Assembly (NCBI RefSeq): GCF_036417845.1
Contig: NC_089994.1
Coordinates: 16,510,001 to 16,574,000, forward strand
DNA length: 64,000 bases
Direction of reading: 5' to 3'
DNA from: Apteryx mantelli
Taxonomy: Eukaryota > Chordata > Aves > Apterygiformes > Apterygidae
Of this stretch, positions 23,901 through 61,500 are shown one piece after another. Every line of letters starts with the position of its first letter. Position 1 is the first letter of the stretch. A program made the translations under genes and the position numbers. The notes beneath the pieces were generated by a model that was not told the origin of the DNA, did no database searches, and saw only the letters and a list, made by a program, of their open reading frames with translations.

Positions 23901-26900
23901 CTTTGGTGGAGGTACTGGCCCATTCCGATTTGCACCAAATACAGACTTTTCAACATATCCATCTCCAGCTGCAGGAGGAGCTAACATAGTTTGCAAAGCC
24001 TGTGGACTTTCCTTTTCAGTTTTTAGGAAAAAAGTGAGTATACTTCCTGTTGTGTAATATTTTTACTAATATCAACTAATCTGCAGGCATATTGGGAGAT
24101 GAATAAATATTTTTCCTCAGATGGGGAAAACCAAGGCAGATAGCCAAGGAGAGAGTAAGTGCCTTATTCTGAGGTCACAGGAAATTAATGTCAGACAGCA
24201 TTAGAAGTTGAGAGGTCTGATGCATCCCATGCTCATTAATCAGTGACAAATTAGATCTGATCTGACCTAAAAATTAGTTGATTCTTATTTGTAAGATACA
24301 TGTTTTAATTTTAGAATCTTGAATATTAAAATAAATCTTCCTGTGTTTTTGAAGATGATATCAAATGTAGTTGTGGGCTATTGAAATGAACAAACTTGGT
24401 GATGGAAAAGCTAAAAGCTCATAACTTAGTATTACAGCTTCTTTCTGTTAAATACTAGCATAGTTCTGCTTGTTTCCTAACCAGGTTTAGTTCTGTGAAA
24501 TGCTATTACACTGTAATGGCCTCTTGCTTCATTTGGAGCCGGGTTGGTGGGTTAATGAGGCTTCCAGATAAATAAAATTCGAACTGTTAAAATTATTTCT
24601 TTGTAACGTGATTGTCCATCATCATTATCTTGTCCACTTAGTGACCTAGTTCTCTGTGGCTCATTTGGATAAACCTGAAACCTCTTTCTTCCGTTACTAT
24701 GTTTGGTTTCCCCTTTCCTCTTACTGCAGCACTCTGTTATTTGCATGGCAAGCACAGTGTGAAAGTAATGGTTGTGTAGGGACGTTTTCTGAAGCGAATA
24801 TTAATTTACTAAAATCCTGAGGAACTTAGGTAAAGAGGAGTTTGGGTTTGTTCACAGTGGATGAGAAGATTGTTTTAAATAGCTGCTCAAAGTCTTGCCT
24901 ATTCTAGCTTCTGTATCTTGTAGTAAATCTTTTGAACAAAATTCTCTTCAGAAATGACACCTGGGCACTTAAGGAGTATTTATCTGATGTCTGGATCTTC
25001 ACATTTAAGACTTGCTTATAGCTTTTTTAAAATCAACTGAGAAAAAGTATATTGTCTTAAGTTTGGGGATTATACTGTTGTTTTACACATGTGAAGAAAA
25101 GCAGTGACACTTAGTGTATTCAAAACTATTTTACCCAGTAATTACAAAATTTTATGGTATGTTAAACTACAGTATAGGTTCTTTGTTCATAATGTTTTAT
25201 TCAGTAAGGCCTCAAATCAACTTCCGGTGTTGCTACAAAAGCTACATAAACCCTGAACACTTGCAAAACTATTTGACAGGGCAATTTTATATACTTAACA
25301 ATTTTGGCATACATCATTTTTAGGAACTGAGTGAAAGCCTAAAATCAATAGTAAATGATGTAGTCTGAAGAAGGAAAGAGCAGCCTATAGATTTGTTTTC
25401 TGCATCAGTAAGTATCTCATGTACCGCTGACTGGTTATTTTGTCTTTCTGCTTAGCACGTGTGTTGTGACTGCAAGAAGGATTTTTGCTCAGTTTGTTCA
25501 GTCTTACAAGAAAATCTCAGAAGATGTTCTACTTGTCACTTATTACAAGAAACAGCATTTCAGCGACCTCAGTTAATGAGACTGAAAGTAAAAGATCTGC
25601 GCCAGTATCTGATTCTCAGAAACATACCGACAGATACTTGCAGGGAGAAAGAAGACTTGGTGGATCTTGTGCTGTGCCATCATGGATTAGGTTCTGAGGA
25701 GGATACGGACGCTGGTAGCTTGCATTCTTCACGGTCGCAGACTTCCGCTTTTTTTACTCATCCATTTTCTATGTCTGTATCAGTGTCTTCTCAAGGAGAA
25801 CTTGCAAACAGAAGAGGAAGCACAGGAAATGGAACACCTTTACAGGTACAAAAATTCAAATGTGTTTTATGATATAGCTTAGTTTTTTTTGTTTTTGTTT
25901 TTTTTTTAATGCAATGGTTTGAAACTAACCAAAACACCGGTTGGGGTGATAGCCGAAATCCCTTTCTATATCTCTGACCCGAAAACGGAAGACTACTAGC
26001 AGCTTAGGTGAAAGAAGTGAGTTAAATCCATAATGATTAGTAGCAGTTGAAGCTTTAAAATGTTATTGTCATCTCTTATCAGTTTGGTACACTAACAAAA
26101 ATATTTTAGAATGAATATATATATTTTTTTTATTCTAATTAGTTTCCTTCTGTACACAGGGACAAACTGAAACGTCTTTGGTAAATAATGAAGAAGAAGA
26201 AGAAGAAGAAAGTGCAGAAGAGCAGGTGAGAGAAGAACTATCCAAAGAATATATTTTTGGCATGTGACACCGTAAAGTACTCTAGTTGTTTCAGAATTCA
26301 GCATTTCTAGAAACAGATATTTGTAAATAGTTGCTTTAAAGAGAATAAAACTTGGGCCAAGTTGCAGCTTAATGTGATCTGTGACAAAGCAGAACAAATC
26401 TGGTGCTCTGAAATTACTAGGACAGAGAATTAAAAACATACAATTGGTGTGTTTCAGACCCCTGGATTGTCCAGAAAGCGAACGAGGGCATCTTTGTCCG
26501 ATATTTCAAGTCTGGAAGACATTGAAGGGTTGAGTGTTCGGCAGCTGAAGGAAATACTTGCATGTAATTTTGTCAACTATTCAGGATGCTGTGAAAAATG
26601 GGAACTTGTGGAAAAAGTGAGCAGACTATACAGAGAGAGTGAGGAAAACCACAAGACACGTAAGTTTGTATTTAATTCTCACTTTCTTAAAACTACTTCT
26701 TTTCTGGTCTCCACTGGCTAGTTCTGCCAACCAAAGGGCTTGGCACCTTAGTTTCAGTGCTTCGCTGGAATAACTGGAAGGTATTTTTTCACAGTTTGAG
26801 CTGCGTCTAGAATAGCTGAACATAGTACTAGTTAGTAATTAAGGCTTTCAAGGATTGTGTTTCTTTCTGGGGCTTTTTTTTTTTTTTCTTTCTTTTTCCA

Positions 26901-28333
26901 AAGCTCAGACACCTCGGCTCTCATAACAAAGGTAAATTGCACAACTTAAAACCAGTTCCTTGGACAAAGGCTGGGCACATCCAGGTCCTTTACTAGGTTT
27001 CACAAGGTATTAGTGGGAGAGCTTCTGCAGTAGCTTTCTCCAGGCCAAAGGAATTCAGGTCTTTTACTGTGGTACAGAATTAAAAGCTACAGTGGCAGAA
27101 ATCCAAGTTCAAGTGGTTTGGTATAAATCCATGATTCCCTGATAAGGTGGTTCTGTGGCTGCAGCTGAATGACTAGTAATCTTCTAACCTTTGTTACACT
27201 AAATTTCAGTCTTTAACCTGCAGACTGATTCCTGTTAACCAAGTATGATTTGAGAAACATCTTTTTGATGTCTTCACAAGCTCGAGAAATTCCTGCCTGG
27301 CTGTGCATTCCTGCATCTGGTCATTGCTGCTGCTGTGCAGCCAGGTGGTAAAGATCAGGGAACTGTGGAGACTGGAAAACTTACTTGCCCTGGGCTACTT
27401 TATAGCCAGATTGTGACAGCACCAATGTTTCAGCTGTGATAATCAGGTGTGAAATAATCGGCTAATCAGGTGGGAAACCAGTGTGGAGAAGGGTTCGGAA
27501 GATGATGGCTACACACAGTCTTGAGTAGGACTGCTGCTGAGTGTCAAAACACGGCTTAAGTGAGACAGTCCTGTCAACTAAAAATTTAAAAACTATCTAT
27601 CTCTCTGAAATCAAATTTAGGATTTTTTCCACATGGTCTTACAGAATATACATGGTGTTAAAGGGGCATGTTGTCTATTTTCAGTGAAACTTGACAGGCT
27701 TTCTTCACCTCTGTCATCTTTACAGCTTACTTGATTAAGGCTTCCACTTCTTAGTTTGCCTTACTCTGTACTATCACGTTTAATCTTCTGATGAAAGTAT
27801 TCTTCCAAATGAAGTAAGCTAAGAAATGGAAAAACAACATGCTCTGAATTTTAATTCAGCACATTATTCACTGTTACTAAATTTGGAGACCGTTTCCAAT
27901 TCTGAGTATAAAGAATGAAGCCAAATATTGGATGTTAACTTAGGGGGGGGGTTAGTGGTATTTGTTTGTTGTTAAGAATATGGAATAATTCTCAGCCAAG
28001 CTTCTGTGGGCTAGAATAACTATTGTACCCATACTGCAGAACAAATTTATGCTAAATTAGGCTGTCTCTATAGTTTAATGGATGCTTGGGCTAGAACTTT
28101 TAACTGGGTTTGTATAGCCCGAACATATGAGGTGTTGCTTTGCAGAGGGGGAGAAGATGCAGCTGAACGACAACGACGACAACCTGTGTCGGATCTGCAT
28201 GGATGCAGTGATCGACTGTGTCCTGCTGGAATGTGGTCACATGGTCACTTGCACGAAGTGTGGCAAAAGAATGAGCGAGTGCCCCATCTGTCGACAGTAT
28301 GTTGTACGAGCAGTGCATGTATTTAAATCTTAA
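20308..28333 (+). CDS. RNF34: RNF34 (RING finger E3 ubiquitin ligase, CARP-1/RIFF type), complete
   Basis: Coding exons: 20308-20313, 23815-24033, 25456-25845, 26160-26225, 26458-26659, 28146-28333 (stop TAA). All junctions are GT/AG and phases join into 356 aa (human about 372 from memory). The first exon holds only Met-Lys. Domains: a hydrophobic, Cys-bearing N-terminus (MWASCC, residues 9-14) used for membrane association in this family; a FYVE-like finger with eight Cys (62, 65, 78, 81, 86, 89, 99, 102); a SAP-like helical region about 114-152; a poly-Glu stretch in exon 4; a second SAP-like region about 253-287; and a C3HC4 RING (Cys309, 312, 324, His326, Cys330, 333, 340, 343) with C-terminus [10 protein letters not shown]. 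The family ubiquitinates caspase-8/10, p53 and PGC-1alpha; that role is family knowledge. The human Asp/Glu tract is shorter here, explaining the smaller size. Confidence 0.97.
20562..20573. promoter_or_regulatory. MARE / NF-E2-type site (AP-1 core)
   Basis: GCTGACTCAGCA contains a palindromic AP-1 core TGACTCA extended to GCTGACTCAGC, the consensus of small-Maf/NF-E2/Nrf2 sites. It lies in the CpG island, 250 bp downstream of the RNF34 start codon in intron 1. Binding is inferred from the motif only. Confidence 0.4.
21758..21783. repeat. 26-bp perfect palindrome
   Basis: The 13-base half-site AACTCCAAGTTTT is followed directly by its exact reverse complement, with no spacer. It is in RNF34 intron 1. 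No protein-site match is claimed. Confidence 0.9.
23183..23312. repeat. long inverted repeat, 44-bp arms and 42-nt loop
   Basis: The left arm at 23183-23226 begins GAAACTAGACCATTG. The right arm at 23269-23312 is its reverse complement at 42 of 44 positions. In either transcribed strand one of the two differences becomes a G-U pair. No clear target-site duplication flanks it. It could be a foldback element, a dsRNA or ADAR substrate, or a small-RNA hairpin; the arms are longer and more perfect than a usual animal pre-miRNA. Confidence 0.9.
24119..24235 (-). repeat. MIR-like ancient SINE fragment
   Basis: Plus-strand text 'gatggggaaaaccaaggcag' followed by 'agtaagtgccttattctgag' and 'gtcacaggaaatta' resembles the reverse of a MIR core. 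It is in RNF34 intron 2. Confidence 0.45.
25456..25845 (+). CDS. RNF34: RNF34 exon 3: second half of FYVE-like finger plus SAP-like region
   Basis: This 130-codon, phase-0 exon begins [11 protein letters not shown], completing the eight-cysteine finger begun in exon 2. It continues with [16 protein letters not shown] and a CHHG motif (SAP-like helices), then a Ser-rich linker that is diverged from mammals. It reads through its donor for only a few codons. Confidence 0.95.
26190..26211 (+). repeat. GAA microsatellite coding for poly-Glu in RNF34
   Basis: Seven GAA codons in a row within exon 4 encode a Glu7 run. Human RNF34 has a longer mixed Asp/Glu tract here (from memory). The repeat could vary in length between individuals. 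Confidence 0.85.
28146..28333 (+). CDS. RNF34: RNF34 terminal coding exon with RING domain
   Basis: The acceptor at ..TTGCAG before 28146 completes a Gln codon with exon 5. The exon then encodes GEKMQLND and the complete C3HC4 RING, ending HVFKS and TAA. A GAC/AAC-rich run just before the RING gives an acidic patch. The catalytic RING is intact. Confidence 0.96.
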
Positions 28334-30110
28334 ATGAAGACCAAAAATGGATTTTTCTGGTTGCCCTTTGACTTCCAGGATTTCTGTGAGCAAGAGTACT
28401 GAAGCTTGGGGCGTATGGCAGGTTTTAGTTCTCAGAATAAACCATAACATTTTGAACATCAGGATATAGAAGTTTGTGAATCGCTTTTCTACAGTGTACT
28501 TAATCTTACAGTTGGGTGGTATGATGCCTGTGTGTACAGTAATAGAGCTGCCTGACATACCTTATTAAACCACAAACTGTTCAAGTCAAACTGTTTACAG
28601 CTGACCTCGAATCACTTCTTGCTCTCTTCTGAAGAATATCACCTCTAATTATTGCATTAAGTATTCAATAAATGGTCAGGAAAACACCTTTACTTGACCA
28701 TATTGTTAGACTATTACACTGTCTAGTGCTTTAGAAGCAATGAATTTATCAGTTGAATATTCAGCTTTTATGTAATTAAATATAGAATGTAACTGTTCTG
28801 ACACTGTTCCTGCAACAGCGTTAACAGTCTATAAAATAAGATTGTAGAAAGCACTGCCATTAACTGTACCTGCACAGACGTTCTTAGGCAATCTATTTTT
28901 ATGCTGATTGCTTCATTCAAAATGTCTGTCCTTACCTGTGTAGTGTCTTGGCCTATGCTTGTTGCACAGTCATTTTACAGGGCTCTGTCATGTGGTGTCC
29001 AAATACCAACTTTTTTTTTTTTTTTTTTTTAGTTTAGGAGCAAGATGGTGGTTTTTTGTTTTTTTTTTTTTAAGGGTCTACTAAAACATACCCTTGTGTT
29101 CCTTAATCCATTCATGCCTATTGTAACTATCAATCTTACATGTGATGATTGTACTTCATGTGCCGACAACCTGATGTTACTGTGAATACTAATCAGGGTC
29201 ATGAAACTACTTGCTGCTAACATTTGGAATGTATGGTATTACTAACCTTAACCGAGTAGGGTTTTATTAAGGATAAGGGAAAAGAAGCGTGGTGTTTGTT
29301 TAAAACTTGTAACCAAGGCTGGGCCACTATTAAACAAGCGTCCACTTAAGTTGCTGAGTGACCTGTGTGTAATCCTGCACTGGACCAGTTTCTAGCTGGA
29401 CTTCTTACCATCAGGAGGGTAAGTATCCTCTTGAAGCAAAAATCTGGAGTCTGTGACAGGTGCTCCCTCCTCACCAAACCGTTATTGCAGTTCAGGGGTT
29501 GTGATGGAGTTTCTTTCCGGGGGCCTGGTATCAGGCCCTGCAGTCGGCACTGGGATCTGGCAGATGGCCCTGGAGTAGGATGGGGCAGAGAACCCAGCCG
29601 GGGGCTGGGTCCTTGCTGAGCAGCTGGTGACAGCAGTTGCAGATAGGCGGCTTCCATTTGAAGGAGTTCAAGGGGTAGCTAATTAATAAAGGCAACTGCA
29701 GGTACTTTAGCTAAACTTAAAGAAATGCAGTTTCTTGGCAAAGTAATGGAAATAGGGATGAGCAATTTTGCACAGTCTGTAGTACCTGAGAATTCTTACC
29801 TCTGCTTTATTACGTGTCATTCCTGCTCTTTTCCTTGGTGTGGAAAATTAAGCTGGCTGCCAGGCTTAAAAAAAGAGAAAGTAGCTCCTCAAAATAAAAT
29901 CCACATCTTAAAGACAGTGCTGGTTATTTTTCAGAAGGGAGCAAACCTCTTAATGGCTTTATTTTTTAGAAGTAACTTTTTAAAGTACTTGATTCCTGGA
30001 GTCTCTGTTCAGTGGGTGGTAAATCGATGAAGAAAAACATACTGTACACATTATTTCCATTCTAATTATCAGCCACACAAGTTTAATAAAGATCTGTGAT
30101 GGGCTTTTCC
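28334..30110 (+). other. RNF34: RNF34 3' UTR (probable extent)
   Basis: No coding feature follows the stop at 28333. AATAAA signals are at 28436-28441, 28667-28672, 29685-29690, 29893-29898 and 30085-30090. The last is followed by a GT-rich stretch (about 30090-30125) and is a good distal end; the first two could give short forms. T runs lie at 29011-29030 and 29059-29071. Which site is used cannot be read from sequence. Confidence 0.55.
30085..30090 (+). terminator. candidate distal poly(A) signal of RNF34
   Basis: AATAAA with a downstream T/GT-rich region is the last such signal before the convergent KDM2B 3' end. Confidence 0.45.
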
Positions 30111-30537
30111 AGCCTCTGTGTCTTTTCTTACCTACCTCTCTCAGTACTATTGATTCATCAACTCACTCTTAAGCTTTCACATTCTTCTTGAAGTATACAG
30201 ATGCTCTAGGCCTACGTGTTTATCCCCCCACTCCCATGGTGACAATGTATTGGTGTATGTCAACTCTGAGGCACTGGATAAAGTGCTGTGGACTTACTGC
30301 TTGCAAAATGATAGAAATAGGGGCTCTTCCTGTTAATCTCTTTCCCATCACAACTAGAAACAACTCTAGTTGCTCTAGTATGTTGTATGCATCAAAATGT
30401 TATCTGCCACTGAGCTTTTGTTCAAACAGTCACTGCTATAAGTCTTGCTTGGTTTAAATAAGTTCAGTACTTTGGCTCACTCTGTACACATGAAAGAAAA
30501 GCATGAGAATAGAAGACATTTCTCAGCTGGAAATGTG

Positions 30538-30543
30538 TTTATT
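30538..30543 (-). terminator. candidate distal poly(A) signal of KDM2B
   Basis: The plus strand reads TTTATT, i.e. AATAAA on the minus strand, about 1.7 kb past the KDM2B stop. A nearer alternative is TTTATT at 31347-31352. Confidence 0.45.
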
Positions 30544-32236
30544 GACTGTTTACCAAATCAGGCTAACTACACTCACCTCATAAGCTCATGCCTTAAAGCT
30601 CATCAGGGAGAAGATACAGGTTCACACACTTGTGGCAGAGCAAAGCCGGCATCTCAACAGGAGTAAAGGCTGTAATATGAGAGCTTTTTCTTTCTCTTAT
30701 AACCCATTTAACTATCACAACTCCTGAGTGGCAGGAGCACTTTGGCAGCTTAAACCTTACCCACCTTCAGAGCATGTGTGTGTGTTTAATAACAGATCCT
30801 ATAAAAAGAAGACAGCCCCCAAGACAGTAGATACAGCTCCTAAACCCACAAGTGGTTACAACTAAACTATTTACTATTTCTTCTTCACATATACGCTTGG
30901 AGTAGAGCAATAAGCATCGATAACTTGCCTACAGCTGTTGTTGCTGGAGGTGCTGTGCACATTTTCCCCATATGTAACTTGACAGCAGGAAGAGACCCTC
31001 GGTCTCTCACCTCACCTGCTGGTGGTGCATTAAATACATGGGGGTAACATGGAGCTCTAGTGAAAAAAGCCACTCTTCAGCCAACAGCTGAAGCCCAAGC
31101 GCAAACCCCCCCCCCCCCCCCAAACCCGAGCTGGAACAGAAACCCTCATAGACTGTGTCTCTTTTTGTACAATTGTTTATACAAATTCAACAAAGGTAAA
31201 ACTGCATCAGGAAGGTCTACGAAAACAACACCTTACAACAATGGCACTTATGAATGCAGAATTTTACAATCAGGAAATAACCATGTTATAAACCTTAAAT
31301 GAGAACTCAACTCACACTTCAAAGAAAGAGAGACTACGTTTGACCATTTATTCTACTGCTGGACTCACTGTATAAATTAATTTTATATTGAGTACAAGAG
31401 CTCATGCTACAGAGTGAAACCCTCCTATGTGCAAAAGCTGAAATTGGAATTTTTAAAATTTTGAGAAAAAGGTGATTTCTATACAGATAAAACTTGGCAA
31501 AGTGTTTTACTTCAACTATAATTTACACCTTATTTCCACAACATGCTTATGTCACTTCTGAAGTATACAAAGCAGGATATAAACTTCCATTAAAACATGC
31601 TTTAAGTTGAAAGTATTAACCTACTTTTCCTGACCTGGGCACATTTGTAGATAGATACTGTCTACGAAGTATAGGTTAAGTTCTCTCCTACCATAAGTAA
31701 AGATAAAAATTGGCAATCAAAACCGAAACACTGGTAATGCATTCAAACATTGCATAAATAATTTTTAAACAATTTTTGTACAAAAATAGTTTTGCATAAT
31801 GTAAGATGTAACAAAACAAAATGTGTTAAGAAGGCAGAAATGCAGTGCGTGGTCCACTTTAATGACACCAACTTTTTTTTTGTTTAAGAAATGAAAAGCA
31901 GAAATCAAATTTACACTACCAAGCACATGCTGTGGTACTTTAAATAACAGTATTTCTTGGAGATCAGTCGTCTTCCGGGTGTGAACAATTATCATCAATA
32001 ACAGTCGCCTTATGAATTTGCATAAGAGCCAGTGCAGGACATCCCAGGTAGACTGAATTAGTGGCACAGGTTGAAATTCTTAACATGGGTAGTTTAATGT
32101 CGTTCTCTCCTTGACAAGAGTTGTAAAATCCAATCGTGATATTTTCCAATATTCCAAGTTCCCAATTGAAAATAAAATCCCTACATGTTCTTAGTCCCTT
32201 CCCCCCCTTGCCCCAGTATTTACACGTGTCCTTTAA
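30538..32236 (-). other. KDM2B: KDM2B 3' UTR (probable extent)
   Basis: This non-coding, AT-rich sequence lies between the KDM2B stop (32237) and the distal AATAAA. It contains a C16 run at 31106-31121 (G16 in the mRNA). No open frame with coding character was seen. Confidence 0.55.
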
Positions 32237-57713
<25,477 letters not shown>

Positions 57714-57985
57714 GGCTCATGGTGGGCCCAGGCGGAGCCGCGCTGACATGGCTGGAGCGGCGCTGCTGGCGGAGCCCCGCTCCCCGCACACACACACACA
57801 CATGCAGGAGGAGGAGGAGGAGGAGCGGGAGGAAGGGGGCCGGGCGTGCCCCTGCCAGGCGGCCAGGAAGGGGCTGGCCCTGCCGGCACCGCCAATCGCC
57901 GCCCCGCTGCGCGCAGCCGTCGCGGGGACAGCGCGGCCGGGCAGCGCCGGGCGCCCGCCGCAGCGCAGCGCAGCGCGGCCCGGGC

Positions 57986-58023
57986 GGGGAGAGGAGGGGA
58001 GGGGAGGGGAGGGGGGAGAGGGG
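57986..58023 (+). repeat. G-quadruplex-prone G-tract
   Basis: Multiple GGGG runs separated by one to three bases, well over the four needed for a quadruplex, lie about 270-310 bp upstream of the KDM2B short-isoform ATG. They are on the plus strand, i.e. the template strand for minus-strand KDM2B transcription. Confidence 0.7.
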
Positions 58024-58203
58024 ACACCGCGCTGCTAATTAGCCCCCCGCTGGTAATTAGCCGCGGAGCAGCCGCCTGGGGGCGGGCCGCGGCTCGGCTC
58101 GGCCCGGCCCGGCCCGGCCCGGGGCGCTGGGGCCGGCGCTGCCCGCGGGGTGCACGGCGCTGCACGGGCTGCGGAGGCGGCTGCAGACAAAGGAGACGCG
58201 CGC

Positions 58204-58240
58204 AGACACAGACACACACACAGACAGACACGCAGACACC
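58204..58240. repeat. CAGACA-rich simple repeat
   Basis: An irregular run of CAGACA/CACACA units at the edge of the KDM2B short-isoform CpG island. Confidence 0.7.
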
Positions 58241-58559
58241 CGCCCGCCTCCCTCCCCGCGCCAAGGACACGACCCAGCGGGCGGGGGGACCCTCCCGGAG
58301 GGAGGCACAGAGCAAACTTTGGGCAGAGGCAGCACTGGGAGGACGCGGGGCAAAACCCGACCGGCAGCAGAGCTGCGCCCGCCGGGCGCCCGGGGTGAAC
58401 CTGCCTGCTCGCCCCTGAGGAACCGCTCTCGGCCCCCCGTTGGGGGTTTACAGTGAAATACTCTCCCTCAAGCATTCCAGTTACGTGTCATTAATCGGGG
58501 ACCTGCTCGGGATGCAAAGCTCACAGCACGGACAGCGCCCGAACCTGGACGCCGCCTTC

Positions 58560-61500
58560 GCCGTTGAGAGGCGTCGACGGCGGGTCAAGGCGCGGAGGGC
58601 TGAATCTGAGCACTGAGCTTTACATTTCCCAGCAAAGTTCATGGGCCTGCTCTCAGGGGAAATCCCGATCCCACTCAAGTCACTAGGATTTTGCCCCTGG
58701 CTCCTACGCCTACAACGCAGAATTAAACAGGAGATTAAATATTTGCATGCGCTGAGCTACCAAGAAGCCATAAAGCAGGAGATCTAATGGCCTTTGCATC
58801 AGGATTTTTGACAAACGGGTTTTCGCTCGGTTCCCTGGCCCGAATCGCCACGTGGCCCCACGGAGCTGGTAGTGCAACACTGCCCGACCCCGTACAGCCT
58901 CTGCGAAGCCCTGCTCGCCGCGGCCAGTCCAGCCTCTCAAATTTAAGTAACAAAATACAGTCAGATTTCATACTCTAAACACATATTTACAGCTACTGCT
59001 GGTAAAGCCAATTTAACCAGGTAATTATGTCCCCTCCCTACTCTGAATACCTAAAGCACCCGTTTTTTTGTTTGCACTTCCATCCTCTCGCCAACTCAAA
59101 CTCGAATTGTGGCTAAGTGAGGGTATTCGCCCAAATTCTGCTCATCTGCAATGCCAGAAATGAAACACATTTACTTGCAGCACATTACGTGGATCTTCAA
59201 AATATAATCAGACACGTTTGGCTTGTCTCCTCAGGTTTCTCTCTTCCCCCATTGTGTTAGCGTGCAACCAGGAGCAGATGAAAGCTGCGGCACGAAAGGC
59301 ATGTGCCTAAGGCCTTGGCTTTCAGAAGCACGAGGCAGCGTGAGACTCCAGCGCTTCTGGAGGAGAGGAGGGGGGATGCGCTTCTGACTCCAGGCCTACA
59401 AAGGAGAGCTTGGATACGAAGGCAGGATAACCGACACAACCGCAGCAATGTCTGCTCGAGCGTGCAGGTGGCCTCCAGCAGCGGCAGAAGGAGGATGCCT
59501 GGTCCCCAGCCACCTGTGGGCAGCCCAGGTCTCCATGAGCCTCTGTGCAGACTCCAGCCTTGGCTCAGTGTAACTGGGCTTGTGCTCGGCCTCCCCCTCC
59601 AGCCTTCCGGCTCCATGATCCAGATAGGAGAAGAACTAACCTGCGACATCCCCCAAGGACAAGCCACCAGTCACCCCCCGACAAAACGTCATTCACATCA
59701 TGATGCAGATCATCCTACTCCTTTCGTCCGCAACAAATGTTAGCGCTCTTGATCTCTGCGTTAGCCTAGCTGGACCGTGCCAGGCCACCGCCCCCGCGTG
59801 TCCCCCACCCAGCCTCGCTCCTCGGCCACCGCCACCATGGGAGAGCGCGCGCTACTCTGCTGCCTCCAAAAGGAGCAAACGCCACAAATGCGTTCTGATC
59901 ACGAAGGGCGCGTTACTGGCGAAGACGCACACGCGGAGATGATCTCCGGCTGATCTGCCGATGCTAGGTGAACTTTGCAGAGCTGGCATTTAAAGAAAAA
60001 ATGGATAGGGTGTGATATAAAATAGCAAATCGGGAATTAGTGGGGAAAAACATTACAATAAAATGAACTTCTCTGATTAGAATTGCTCTTCAAATATCTC
60101 ATCTTTTACAAGAGCAGATAGCCATTCAAAGAAATATTTAATACACAGAAAGAGCTATTAAGCAAGCATTCTTCCAGCTCAAATCTTTCAGCTTGTCAAC
60201 ACTGGAGAACACTACTTTAAACTATGCCAAACAGTGAACGGTCCTTGTGTGAACAGTTCCAGTGTAAATTTGACTAGCCTGCTACAGTTTATACCAGTTC
60301 AGAAAGCAAAATAAGCAATACTGCCCCTAATCATACTTGTATTGGCATAACTGTGTCCACACTTGAGCTTTTCATGGTGTAACTCAGTAATAAATAACAT
60401 CCTTAATTAAGCTGCCAGGCAGGTCTTAGCAAAAACTGGATGAAAGCAGACAATACCGTTGACTCCGAATTGTTGCTTTGATTGCACCTCACCTGAAGTC
60501 ATATATAAGTCTCATCAATATCATAATCTTCTCCACAGAAACCAATTATGTTGTCACAAACGGAGACAATAAACTCGAGCAAGGAATAAACAGCAGGAGC
60601 AGATGAGTGCCAAAGAACCAGATTTTATTCTCATGCAAATAGCCCTAAGTAGTAAAACTAAGATGGGGGGAAGACGACTACAACCCCGGCACGATACGCA
60701 CTTGGCTCCTGAGCCTCCGTAGTGCCGACTGATTTCAGCTGCCAACATCAGTGCTCAGTGCTAAACAGGATTAGTGTTTTCACAGTAGAAGCTGGAGTTT
60801 CTTTGCCAAACGATTTTCAATTTGAGGTGAAATTAAGTTTTTAATATGGTACAAATACACCTTAGATTTAACCTTCCCTTGAAACTTATGCATCTTTATA
60901 GAATACTGTATTTAGCTGATATTAGAGAAAACATTTACATGGAGACAATTGGAAAAAACAACTCCAAACTGGTTTGTATAGAAGTCCTTGAAAAAAGGTC
61001 TTGTGATCTGAGCTTCTGCTGCTTTCTAGATGGTGACACGTATCTTTTTGAAAAGGAAACCAACTGAGGCGTTTGTGAATGATTCTTGTCCCGTATGAGA
61101 ATGAGACAGTTACCCAAGTGCTTTCTAAGGATCAGTGTTTTGGCGTAAGCATCTATTTGTATAAAATACGATCCTAAGTCTTGGGGCCCAGGCAAATTTC
61201 ACAACACCCTTCTCAAGAGCTCTAGCCAATATTTCAGTCATGCTCTAAACACGGCGGTGACATACTGGCAGTCTAACATGTCTTCAGATATCCATCTAAT
61301 ATCATGATCTTACTTCTTCCTACTATTTATTTAATCTGAACTATGACATAAGAGTAATCACCAGATGCACTGACTTTCCCTTGTAATCTCTCTAATAAAC
61401 AGTCTAATTGATTAATTGCAGATCAAATAAAGTAACTCAAGACGAAATAATACATTGATCACTCCCTCCATGTAATGCCTAGTGCTCATCTCCTAACCTG

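Larger units (their letters stand above)
24034..28145 (+). other. RNF34 introns 2-5
   Basis: Introns are 24034-25455, 25846-26159, 26226-26457 and 26660-28145. Intron 2 has a MIR-like fragment. Intron 5 (1.5 kb) holds a T-rich run near 26874-26897 and no recognised gene. No extra exon between exons 5 and 6 is needed by the reading frame. Confidence 0.7.
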
